Source: Geopsychrobacter sp. (GTDB taxonomy: Bacteria > Desulfobacterota > Desulfuromonadia > Desulfuromonadales > Geopsychrobacteraceae). Taken from it: a stretch of 41,438 nt of DNA. Below, in pieces: positions 27,650 to 35,337 of the stretch; positions within the stretch are counted from its first letter, which is position 1; each line of letters starts with the position of its first letter. The stretch is from positions 1-41,438 of the forward strand of contig JAAXQE010000128.1 in NCBI GenBank assembly GCA_012974425.1, written 5' to 3'. The notes below the pieces were generated by a model. The model made no database searches. It was not told the origin of the DNA and saw only the letters and a list, made by a program, of their open reading frames with translations. Position numbers and translations under genes: made by a program.

Positions 27650-28129
27650 TGGCCTGTTTTCCGTTTAGCAGATGGCGTGAATGAACATTCCCGAGCGCGG
27701 CAAGCATGCTGCGTCGAATCCCCGGAATATCTGTTGCCAGTGAGCGGATCAACTTTTTCATTTTCTGACGTTTCTGGTCGCCGGTCCCGCAAACCGGGCA
27801 GGCACAGCAGATAATTGGATATTCGCAGAGCCGACTGTATTGAATAATAGCAGATTCTTCGACGTATACCAACAGACGGATCAGGGTATGCTTGCCGTTG
27901 TCGGAGAGTAATCGCGGGCTCATCGCCGCCAGGCTACCGGCATGAAACTGGTTGAGGAGCAGGGTTGCGATAAAATCGTCGCGATAGTGGCCGAGGGCGA
28001 TTTTAGTGCAACCGAATTTGAGAGCCAGGCTGTAGAGCACTCCGCGGCGCAGGCGGGCACAAAATGCGCAATAGGAGGAGCCAGGTCGACCTGTTTCTTG
28101 ATCCGCTTGTAGAGTGTTTGTTGAGTCAT
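27621..28129 (-). pseudogene. ttcA: Remnant of tRNA 2-thiocytidine biosynthesis protein TtcA
   Basis: The intact TtcA thiolates C32 of some tRNAs using a PP-loop and an Fe-S cluster. Here the first 18 or so codons (MTQQTLYKRIKKQVDL) run directly, with a frame change near 28070, into the middle of the protein: SYCAFCARLRRGVLY, then ALGHYRDDFIATLLLNQF, KHTLIRLLVYV and a C-terminal CPVCG. About 90 codons are missing, including the SGGKDS ATP-binding loop. The remaining 3' part is an open frame of about 139 codons with good TtcA similarity, so the decay looks recent. A working copy elsewhere in the genome cannot be judged from this window. Confidence 0.8.
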
Positions 28130-28287
28130 TCGTCTATCGCTCTGCATGGAATATGTTTGAAAGTTGGATTTTTAAACGATCCTCCTGTGCATTGCAAGTT
28201 GCAAGTTCCTAGAAGAAAGTTATGACACTTAAATGCGCACGGGCTACTAATTGCTTGCTTGAATAAAACATTGGAGGGGCGGGAGGC
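28130..28287. other. Short spacer between divergent remnants
   Basis: AT-rich compared with its surroundings, with a small direct repeat (TTGCAAG twice near 28192-28206). I see no gene, convincing promoter or RNA structure. It would have held the divergent promoters of the ttcA cluster and of the exported protein remnant. Confidence 0.4.
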
Positions 28288-28533
28288 TTGAGGATAAGAA
28301 TCGTCCTGCTGATATTGCAGGTCATTTTGCCGGGTTAGGTTCAGGCTGAGATGCCTATCCATGCTCTGAAGGTTGCGACTGGCCCAGCTATCGATGACAA
28401 TAATACCGATAAGGTCTGGCAACAGGCGAGCCCGGTCCCGATTAATGATTTGGTTGCGAATGAAACAATTATCTTGAAACGGATCTATCTCCAGATGCAG
28501 TACTTACGAGAAGGCGGAAACTCCCCCGCATAG
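28288..28533 (+). pseudogene. Remnant of an exported ethylbenzene-dehydrogenase-like heme-binding domain protein
   Basis: A TTG at 28288, preceded by GGAGGGG, opens a frame with a signal-peptide-like stretch (RIRIVLLILQVILPG) that is broken by a TAG at 28336-28338. The frame then continues VQAEMPIHALKV, AIDDNNTDKVWQQASPVPI and LVANETIILKRIYLQMQYL. The pattern of IDg..DdvWqqA...i followed by T(I/V)tLk..Y matches the start of the EB_dh-type heme-binding domain found in periplasmic cytochrome-associated proteins of deltaproteobacteria. The similarity ends near 28515 and the frame stops at 28533, so only the N-terminal quarter or so remains. The nonsense codon could derive from TGG (Trp). Confidence 0.5.
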
Positions 28534-28700
28534 ACTCTAGATGTTATCTCACCGAATTTCTATGGGATGGGATGAATTTCTGAACCACTCCGCTTAAATT
28601 TCGTGGACTGGGCCCTGTCCGATTCTCAATGACCCGACGGTAGATCCGGTTGCTTTGTTCGACAAGCCCAGCCGGGCATCTCACATATGTTTGGGTGATA
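28534..28700. other. Gene-free stretch next to the RND operon end
   Basis: No intact gene on either strand. A plus-strand frame from about 28606 reads PILNDPTVDPVALFDKPS before running through the palindrome at 28701-28744. It could be a further decayed piece of the upstream exported-protein gene, but I cannot assign it. Confidence 0.3.
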
Positions 28701-28744
28701 CCGAAGAAGCCGCTGCTCCCGTACGGGAGCAGCGGCTTCTTCGG
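28701..28744. repeat. Perfect 44-bp palindrome after the RND efflux gene
   Basis: CCGAAGAAGCCGCTGCTCCC and its exact reverse complement meet at GTAC, so 22 bp per arm match without mismatch. On the minus strand it begins 17 nt after the stop of the RND gene and would form a very stable hairpin at the end of the efflux mRNA. No T-tract follows on either strand, so it is not a classic intrinsic terminator. It may stabilise the mRNA or be the scar of a mobile or recombined element. Confidence 0.8.
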
Positions 28745-28761
28745 TGGCGGCCAGATAGGCT

Positions 28762-31700
28762 TTATGGGTTGTGATGCTCTGCGTGGTGGTCCCGCAGGCC
28801 AAAACCACGGCGGATATCTTCCAGAATCATGTAGAGACTGGGGATCAGCAGCAGGGTTATGCCGGTAGCGAAGAGGATACCGAAGGCCAGGCTGATCGCC
28901 ATCGGGATCAGAAACTGGGCCTGGACGCTGGTTTCCAGCATGATCGGCATCAGACCGCAGAAGGTCGTCAGCGAGGTCAGGATGATCGGCCGAAAGCGGC
29001 GGGTGCCGGCCGCGACCAGACTCGCATGCAGCTCCATCCCGGCGCGGCGATTCTGGTTGGCGCGGTCGATCAACAACAGCGAATCATTGACCACCACCCC
29101 GGAGAGGGCCACCAGGCCGAACAAGCTGAGCAGGCTCAGGTCGAAGCCCATGATGATGTGGCCGAGGACAGCGCCGATCATGCCGAAGGGGATAGCGGCC
29201 ATGATCAGGAGCGGCTGGCTGTAGCTGCGGAAAGGGATCGCCAGCAGGGCGAAGATCATCAGCAGCGCCAGTTTGAAGCCATCGAGCATACTCCCCATCG
29301 ATTCAGCGCGTTCCTTCTCCTCTCCCTCCATGTCGAAACTCAAGCCCGGATAATCGGCCACGAGCCGAGGCAGGACCTGGCCTTTCAATTCATTGAGGAT
29401 ATCTGTGGCGTTGTTCTCATGGCTATTAACGCTGGCGGTGACATTAATAACCCGTTTGCGGTCGGTGCGGTTGATCTGCGAGAAACCGAAACCTTGACTG
29501 ACGCTGGCGGCCACACTCAAGGGGACCTCTTCGCCCTTGGGGGTGCGGATGCGCAGGTTCTCAAGGTCGGCCAGGGTCCGGCGATTCTCTTCCGGGTAGC
29601 GGACCATGACCTTTATCTCGTTGCGGTCACGTTGCAGGCGCAGAGCTTCGGCCCCAAAGAAGGCCGCCCGGACCTGACGACCCAGGTCCGCCTCGGTGAT
29701 GCCGAGGGTCTGCGCCTCAGGCTTGAGGCGCAGCTTGATCTCGCGCTTGCCGCGGGCATAGGTATCTTCTATGTCGCCGACCCCGGGATACTCGGCCAGC
29801 GCCCGGCGCAGCCGGTCAGAGGCCTCGTCGAGCACCTCGAAACGTTCATGGGCAAGACGGACATCGATATTGGCCCCCATGTGCACCAGACTCGAGGCGA
29901 ATGTGAGTGATTCAACACCCGGCAGCTCACCCATTTTTTTACGCCAGAGTGCCGAAATTTCGGTCGCCGGAATGCCGCGTTTTTCACTTTCGGTCAGAAA
30001 CATCGCGACGTTGGTCAGGTGGGTGCCGCTGCTGGTACTTCCCCCCCCCGGACCTCCTCCGGCGATGGTCCCGCCGACGACTGAATAGATATTGCGCAGG
30101 ATGCTGTCGCCAGCGGCGCGCTGCTGATCATATTCGGCAACCGTGGCGAGCGCTGTATCGACGAGGCGCTGTTGGACCAGTGCCGTCTCTTCGGCTGGCA
30201 TGCCGCGCGTCATCTGCACCGCTGCGGTAATGCGATCTCCATCCACATCAGGCATGAAGCGGAACTTGACCACCCCCCCCTTAACGATCCCGATGGTCAG
30301 GATCAACGCGCCGATACCGAGGGCCAAAGAGACATAGCGGAAGCTGATGTTCAGTTCTAGGAATCTGCGGTAGGGGCCGGCGACGAAACGGTCGAGGCTG
30401 CTCCCGAAGCCGCGTCTGACCCGGTCGATAGCGCCGAGCAGGCCGCGGCTTTCTCCTTGCCGCTTGCCGAGGGCCAGGTGAGCCGGCAACACCAGCAGGG
30501 ATTCGACCAGCGAGACCAGCAGCAGGGTGATGACGATCAGCGGGATGACCTTGATGAACTTGCCCATCATCCCGGCGACGAAGACCAGGGGGGTAAAGGC
30601 CGCGACGGTGGTCAAAATCGAGAAGGTGACCGGGATGGCAACCTCGATCGCCCCATCGATCGCCGCCTGGGCAAAGGGTTTTCCGGTCTGGCGATGTTCA
30701 TAGATATTTTCCCCGACTACGATGGCGTCATCGATCAAAATCCCCAGGGCGAGGATGAAGGCGAAGAGTGAGATCATATTGATCGAGACGCCGATAAACG
30801 GCATCAGGAAGAGGGTGCCGAAGAAGGAGATCGGGATCCCCAGCATGACCCACATGGCGAGGCGGATTTCGAGGAACAGACCAAGAATAATAATGACCAG
30901 AACGAGGCCGTAGATGGCGTTCTTCTGCAGCAGCGACATGCGGCTCTCAAAAATCTCGGAGGTGTCATTCCAGGAGGCGAGCCGGATGCTCTCGGGTAAT
31001 TGCAGGCTTTTGGAGGTGATGTAGTCCTGCACCTGCCTGGAGATCTCGGTCGGTTTCTGGTCACCGATGCGATAAACCTTGACCATCGCCGCCGGTTGAC
31101 CATCGAAGCGCGCATATTCATCGGTGTCGGCGAAACCGTCAACCACCTGCGCAATATCACTCAATTTGACCTGAGTGCCGTCAGGGTTACTGAGGATGAT
31201 AATGTCGGCATATTCGGAGCCGAGATAGCGCCGCTCCTTGGTGCGCAGCAGAATTTCGCCCCCGGCAGTCTTGACCGAGCCGCCCGGCAGGTCGAGGGAG
31301 GCGCTGCGGATTCTGCTTGCGACCTGTTCGAGGCTTAGCCGGTATTGACGCAGGCGATCTTCGGGAACCTCGATAGATATTTCGAAGGGCCGCACTCCGC
31401 CCAGTTCGACCTGGGTGATCCCGGGCAGTTCAAGCAGTTCGTCACGGATCGTCTCGGCCTGCTGGCGCAGACTGCGTTCGCCGACCTCGCCATAGACGAC
31501 CAGCGAGACCACCTCGCGGCGATTGAGCAGCTTGCTGACCACCGGTCTCTCGGCATCCTCCGGAAAGGTGGTGATCCGATCGATCTCACCCTTGATATCC
31601 TGCAGCACCAGATTAGGGTCCTGGTCGGAATAGATCTCGGCGATGACAGTCCCCGAGCCTTCAGCGGCGCTCGATTTCAGCTGCTTGATGCCATCGACCC

Positions 31701-31920
31701 CGGTCAGGCCCTCTTCGACCTTGAGCAGGATGCCCTCTTCGACCTCTTCGGGACCGGCACCGGGGTAGGCGACCGAGATCGTGATGCGGTCGAGCGAGAC
31801 CTCGGGAAAGATCTCCTGCTTGATCTCCGGGGCCTTGATGATACCCCCTAAGACCAGGACCAGCATCAACAGGTTGGCAGCCACATGGTTGGTGGTCATC
31901 CAGCGGATGGCACCGATCAT
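28762..31920 (-). CDS. RND efflux transporter, inner-membrane permease (HAE-1/AcrB type)
   Basis: 1052 residues, the usual length for a proton-driven drug or solvent exporter. The first transmembrane helix begins at about residue 12, followed by the porter-domain signature EIFPEVSLDRITISVAYPGA. TM4 carries the proton-relay pair in LGILIDDAIVVGENIYEH. The second half repeats the fold, including PFGMIGAVLGHIIMGFDLS and GVVVNDSLLLIDRAN. It is the last gene of a four-gene operon and overlaps the adaptor gene by 4 nt (ATGA). The substrate is not evident from sequence. Confidence 0.94.
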   Translation of the reverse strand: MIGAIRWMTTNHVAANLLMLVLVLGGIIKAPEIKQEIFPEVSLDRITISVAYPGAGPEEVEEGILLKVEEGLTGVDGIKQLKSSAAEGSGTVIAEIYSDQDPNLVLQDIKGEIDRITTFPEDAERPVVSKLLNRREVVSLVVYGEVGERSLRQQAETIRDELLELPGITQVELGGVRPFEISIEVPEDRLRQYRLSLEQVASRIRSASLDLPGGSVKTAGGEILLRTKERRYLGSEYADIIILSNPDGTQVKLSDIAQVVDGFADTDEYARFDGQPAAMVKVYRIGDQKPTEISRQVQDYITSKSLQLPESIRLASWNDTSEIFESRMSLLQKNAIYGLVLVIIILGLFLEIRLAMWVMLGIPISFFGTLFLMPFIGVSINMISLFAFILALGILIDDAIVVGENIYEHRQTGKPFAQAAIDGAIEVAIPVTFSILTTVAAFTPLVFVAGMMGKFIKVIPLIVITLLLVSLVESLLVLPAHLALGKRQGESRGLLGAIDRVRRGFGSSLDRFVAGPYRRFLELNISFRYVSLALGIGALILTIGIVKGGVVKFRFMPDVDGDRITAAVQMTRGMPAEETALVQQRLVDTALATVAEYDQQRAAGDSILRNIYSVVGGTIAGGGPGGGSTSSGTHLTNVAMFLTESEKRGIPATEISALWRKKMGELPGVESLTFASSLVHMGANIDVRLAHERFEVLDEASDRLRRALAEYPGVGDIEDTYARGKREIKLRLKPEAQTLGITEADLGRQVRAAFFGAEALRLQRDRNEIKVMVRYPEENRRTLADLENLRIRTPKGEEVPLSVAASVSQGFGFSQINRTDRKRVINVTASVNSHENNATDILNELKGQVLPRLVADYPGLSFDMEGEEKERAESMGSMLDGFKLALLMIFALLAIPFRSYSQPLLIMAAIPFGMIGAVLGHIIMGFDLSLLSLFGLVALSGVVVNDSLLLIDRANQNRRAGMELHASLVAAGTRRFRPIILTSLTTFCGLMPIMLETSVQAQFLIPMAISLAFGILFATGITLLLIPSLYMILEDIRRGFGLRDHHAEHHNP

Positions 31921-33113
31921 TGCTGTCTCTCCTTAGCCTGCGGACGCAGCTTCAGCCCACTGGCAGAGCCTGAGATGTTGGTCAGAATCAAGCGTTCGCC
32001 GCCCTGGAGGCCCTGATCTAGCAACAGCTGCTGTTTTTGGCGACGCAATACCCGCACCGGGCGAATCTCCAACTGGTCGTTCTCATCTGCCAGCCAGACG
32101 ACATCCCCGTCACGCAGGGCGCTACGCGGGATACTTACGACCTGGTCGAGGCGTGCGCCCTCGATCTCAATATCGACGAACAAGCCGTTGGCCAGCGGCA
32201 TTGCGTGCGCGGCCTCTTGCTCGTTGAACCGGTAGGGGTCTTCGACGCGGATGGCGATCTTGGCCATGCGGCTGGCTCTGTCTATCTCCCCGAAGCTTCG
32301 ACTGATGCGGCCCTGCCAGCGATAGAGTTGGGCACCGATCTGAGTGGAGACTATACAGTTCGAGCCTCTTTTGTCGCTGCCGGCGCTTGGAATTTCGAGC
32401 CAGTTGAGGTCCGCGAGGGGCAGCGGGACGATGATTTCGGCTTGATCGGTACCAGCAAGGCTCGCCAAGGGGCTGCCAGTGCGAACGTATTCACCCAGAT
32501 CGACGTTCTTGTTGCGCAACCGGCCATTGAAGGGGGCGATAATGTGCGTCCGGTCCAGGTTCAGCCTGGCCAGTTCCAGGGTTGCCTCAGCGGCCGCCAG
32601 CGTGGCATTGGCACTATCCAGCTGCGGTTGACGCAGGACCAGCGCTCCGGCGGTTCCTTTGCCGGGTAGCTCGAGTTGTTGCCATTCGCGCAGGGCGATC
32701 CCGGAGAGCTCCTCTTCGGTTTGGAGTGCGGTTCTGGCGCGGGCCAGCTCAGCCTCAGCCTTCTGGATCGCCAGTCGATAGTCGCGAGGATCTATTTCGA
32801 GCAGCTTCTCCCCCTTGCGGAAAAACCCACCGTCGGCAAAGCCTGGTGCGACCCAGGTCAGCTTGCCGTTGACCTCGGCAACCAGCGAGATCTCCTGCAG
32901 AGGCTCTACCGTGCCGGTGGCAGCGACGACCGCGTTTGTCGACTGGCGAACCACCTGGATCGTCTCGACCAGCAGGCCGAGGTTGACCAGGGGTTTCTTC
33001 ACCGGAGCCTTGCGTGATTGAACCGTTGCCCGCGCGCCCAGAACTGCGATGAGCAAGATCAGGAGCGGCAGAATCCATTTGAGATGTCTGTTCTTGGTGT
33101 TGGCCTTGTTCAT
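31917..33113 (-). CDS. RND efflux periplasmic adaptor (membrane fusion protein)
   Basis: 398 residues. An N-terminal hydrophobic segment (about 14-31, LKWILPLLILLIAVLGA) anchors or exports it; no lipobox Cys is present. The half-lipoyl motif is split around a helical hairpin: EISLVAEVNGKLTWVAPGFADGG before it and HIIAPFNGRLRNKNVDLGEYV after it, as in AcrA/MexA-type proteins. It bridges the RND pump and the outer-membrane channel. It overlaps its neighbours by 4 nt on both sides, which implies coupled translation of the three efflux components. Confidence 0.93.
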   Translation of the reverse strand: MNKANTKNRHLKWILPLLILLIAVLGARATVQSRKAPVKKPLVNLGLLVETIQVVRQSTNAVVAATGTVEPLQEISLVAEVNGKLTWVAPGFADGGFFRKGEKLLEIDPRDYRLAIQKAEAELARARTALQTEEELSGIALREWQQLELPGKGTAGALVLRQPQLDSANATLAAAEATLELARLNLDRTHIIAPFNGRLRNKNVDLGEYVRTGSPLASLAGTDQAEIIVPLPLADLNWLEIPSAGSDKRGSNCIVSTQIGAQLYRWQGRISRSFGEIDRASRMAKIAIRVEDPYRFNEQEAAHAMPLANGLFVDIEIEGARLDQVVSIPRSALRDGDVVWLADENDQLEIRPVRVLRRQKQQLLLDQGLQGGERLILTNISGSASGLKLRPQAKERQQ

Positions 33114-34525
33114 TTAGCCGTCCCCTGTTCTGCTATCTGTTGGTGATCGGTGTTCAGTTGCCTGGCCATCCAGTGCCCTCCCAGGGCCCGAGCCAGAGAG
33201 ATTCTCTGAGACAGGAGCTGCCTTTGCGCGGCTAAGAGTTGGCTTTGAGAATTGAAATTGAAAATCTGGGTTGTGAGGACCGGCAGGTAGTCACTCAGCC
33301 CATTCAGGTAGCGGTCGAGGGTGAGGCGTTGGGCTGCCGCAGTGGCTTTCTCCTGTTCCTGCAGGCGCTCGATCTTCGCGGCAATGGTGCGGTTCGCACT
33401 TAACGCATCCTCGACTTCCTGAAAACCGCGCAGCACGCTGAGCTGGTAGCCTGCGACAAGTTCTGCAAACTGGGCCTTGCTGCGCGCGACCTCGGCCTTG
33501 CGCCGTCCAGCGTCGAAGACCGGCTGCGATAGTTTAAGCAGCAGGCTCCAGAAATCACCCCGAATCAGACTCCCGGTGACATTCGAACGCGACAGCCCAT
33601 AGCTGCCCATCAGGTTGAAGGTCGGGAAGCGCTCGGCAATAGCGGCGGCAACTTCGGCATCCTTGGCCTCCACCCGCAAGAATGCTGCGCGAATATCGGG
33701 GCGTTTCGCCAGGAGCTCCGCCGGCAGCCCGCTTGGGAGCTGGGGTGGCGCAGCGGGAATTTTCGCCTGCTGGAGAAACCTTTGACTCCCTGGATAATCC
33801 CCCAACAGGACCGCCAAACCATTTTCCGCGACAGCCAGGGCCTGCTCAAAGTTCAGACGATTGGCCTGGGCTGCGGCGAGATTCTGTCTGGCCTGATAGA
33901 GATCGACCGCGGCGGCCACTCCCTGACGGTAGCGCGCTTCGATCCTCTGCAGGGTGCCGCGGTAACTGTCGATCGTGGCATCAGTCAACTCCAGCTGGGC
34001 ACGCTGTTCGACGGCCAGGTAGTAGAGGTCTGCCAGTTGGGCTGACAGACTGATATAGAGGCTTTGCAGGTCGAGGGCCGAGGCCTGATAATTCAGCTCG
34101 CCTGCTTGGTTTCTCGAGGCCAGCTTGCCGAACAGGTCGAGTTCGAAGCCTGCCGAGAGGGAGAGCTGCGAACTCTCCCCTTGCGAATCTCCCCCTGTCC
34201 TTGGCTGGCTGGAGCTGCCGGTTTGCCCTTCGAGCGACAGGCTCGGGTAGCGGAAGGAGCGCGACTGCTGCAACAAGGCCTCGGCCTGACTCAGGCGCGC
34301 ATGTCCCTGAACGATACTCAGGTTTGCGCGAAACAGTTGGGCCAGTAATCTATTCAGGTTTGGATCGCCAAAGGTTGTCCACCAGCGCTCGGGTTCTGCC
34401 TGGGTGCCGGCTGTGCTGGCAGAAAAGCTGCTGGGCAGCGGTTTTGGCTCGACCGTCTGCTTGGCATGAGGTGTACAGGCACTCAGCATGAGGAGCAGAA
34501 GAGGGATGCAGCGCAGAATCAACAT
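33110..34525 (-). CDS. TolC/NodT-family outer-membrane efflux lipoprotein
   Basis: The outer-membrane channel of the tripartite pump, 471 residues. Start ATG 34525 gives MLILRCIPLLLLMLSAC, a lipoprotein signal with LSAC and acylated C17, and has GGAGG 4 nt upstream. The longer open frame up to 34720 is only a shadow over the tetR gene. The typical NodT opening WWTTFGDPNLNRLLAQLFRAN is present, with two OEP coiled-coil repeats, including YRQGVAAAVDLYQARQNLA and RYLNGLSDYLPVLTTQ. It overlaps the tetR stop by 7 nt. Confidence 0.93.
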   Translation of the reverse strand: MLILRCIPLLLLMLSACTPHAKQTVEPKPLPSSFSASTAGTQAEPERWWTTFGDPNLNRLLAQLFRANLSIVQGHARLSQAEALLQQSRSFRYPSLSLEGQTGSSSQPRTGGDSQGESSQLSLSAGFELDLFGKLASRNQAGELNYQASALDLQSLYISLSAQLADLYYLAVEQRAQLELTDATIDSYRGTLQRIEARYRQGVAAAVDLYQARQNLAAAQANRLNFEQALAVAENGLAVLLGDYPGSQRFLQQAKIPAAPPQLPSGLPAELLAKRPDIRAAFLRVEAKDAEVAAAIAERFPTFNLMGSYGLSRSNVTGSLIRGDFWSLLLKLSQPVFDAGRRKAEVARSKAQFAELVAGYQLSVLRGFQEVEDALSANRTIAAKIERLQEQEKATAAAQRLTLDRYLNGLSDYLPVLTTQIFNFNSQSQLLAAQRQLLSQRISLARALGGHWMARQLNTDHQQIAEQGTAK

Positions 34526-35157
34526 GGCGCCTCCAGTCCGGCGGTGACAAAGCGGATCAGGTTGTTTGTCATAAAAATGTCGTCCTCTGGGTTGGAAGCG
34601 GAATTGCCATTGAAGATCTGGGACATTCCTGGAAAACAGATGCAGTGACCCATCGCTCCCATGGTGAAGAAGAGGCGGGTGAAAATAAGCTGAGGGGTCA
34701 GTTGGGGCAAGGCCTGACACAGCGCCTGATGCAGTTGACTGAAGAGGGGCTGAACCAGGGCAAGAAAGAGATCGCGCACCAGAGGATCGGCAGAAGTCAT
34801 CGCTCTGCCGATGATACTGATAAATTCGCTCGAGCCGTTTTTGTCGCGCCGGAAGGCGAAGGTTGGTTCAATGAATGCTCTTATCAGGGCTTCGACCTCG
34901 GGCCTCGTCCCTGCCGTAGTCGCAGCCGCCAAGACCTGATCGATTCTGTCGCTGCGTTGTTGGTTCAGGGGGAGCAGCCTGCGTTCAAGGACCGCACTGA
35001 GCAGGGCCTCTTTGCCACCGAAGTGGTAGTTGGCTGCCGCCAGATTTGCCTGGGCCGCAGTCGTTATCGCGCGCAGTGAAGCGCTGGTAAACCCCTGTTG
35101 CGAAAAAAGAGACTCGGCCGCATCGAGCAGGCGGATTTTGGTGTCCGTTTGAGTCAT
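34519..35157 (-). CDS. TetR/AcrR-family repressor of the efflux operon
   Basis: 212 residues. A helix-turn-helix DNA-binding domain fills residues 1-55 (KIRLLDAAESLFSQQGFTSASLR ... AAANYHFGGKEALL), followed by a ligand-binding helical domain. The C-terminal half resembles the CecR/YbiH-like class, a low-confidence assignment. It is the first gene of the operon with the outer-membrane factor, adaptor and pump. A palindrome in its own promoter (35182-35206) suggests that it represses the whole operon including itself, with relief by the pump's substrates. Confidence 0.9.
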   Translation of the reverse strand: MTQTDTKIRLLDAAESLFSQQGFTSASLRAITTAAQANLAAANYHFGGKEALLSAVLERRLLPLNQQRSDRIDQVLAAATTAGTRPEVEALIRAFIEPTFAFRRDKNGSSEFISIIGRAMTSADPLVRDLFLALVQPLFSQLHQALCQALPQLTPQLIFTRLFFTMGAMGHCICFPGMSQIFNGNSASNPEDDIFMTNNLIRFVTAGLEAPC

Positions 35158-35181
35158 CCTTCATGTCCTCCTTAAAGCGGT

Positions 35182-35211
35182 CATTTAAAACGAACGTTTG
35201 AATTAAGTCAA
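35182..35211 (-). promoter_or_regulatory. tetR-efflux operon promoter with embedded operator
   Basis: On the minus strand, -35 TTGACT (35206-35211), a 17-nt spacer and -10 TTAAAT (35183-35188) form a good sigma-70-type promoter 26 nt before the tetR ATG. The spacer contains an inverted repeat (AAACG at 35188-35192, CGTTT at 35195-35199, with further partial symmetry to about 35182 and 35206). This is the expected place and type of a TetR-family operator. Confidence 0.6.
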
Positions 35212-35337
35212 GCAGGGCATTTGACAGATTCTGCCGGGAAAAAACGATAAGTGTGTATACTGGCGTGTTTTAATGAACTCCTGGTCCGTATGGCTTGAGG
35301 AGATTGTCGTTACCCTTGCGTTACTGGAGAGATAAAT

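Noticed and set aside
28771-29910. A 379-codon open frame on the plus strand
   Set aside because: It lies wholly inside the RND permease gene on the other strand, is very rich in Gln, Asp and His, and has no recognisable domain. It is a shadow frame.
34526-34720. N-terminal extension of the outer-membrane efflux protein
   Set aside because: It overlaps tetR in another frame, has no ribosome site, and would bury the lipoprotein signal peptide inside the protein.
35221-35261. TTGACA (35221) and TATACT (35256) as a promoter for the L,D-transpeptidase
   Set aside because: The spacing is about 29 nt, far too long, and no better pair was found, so it is not listed as a promoter.
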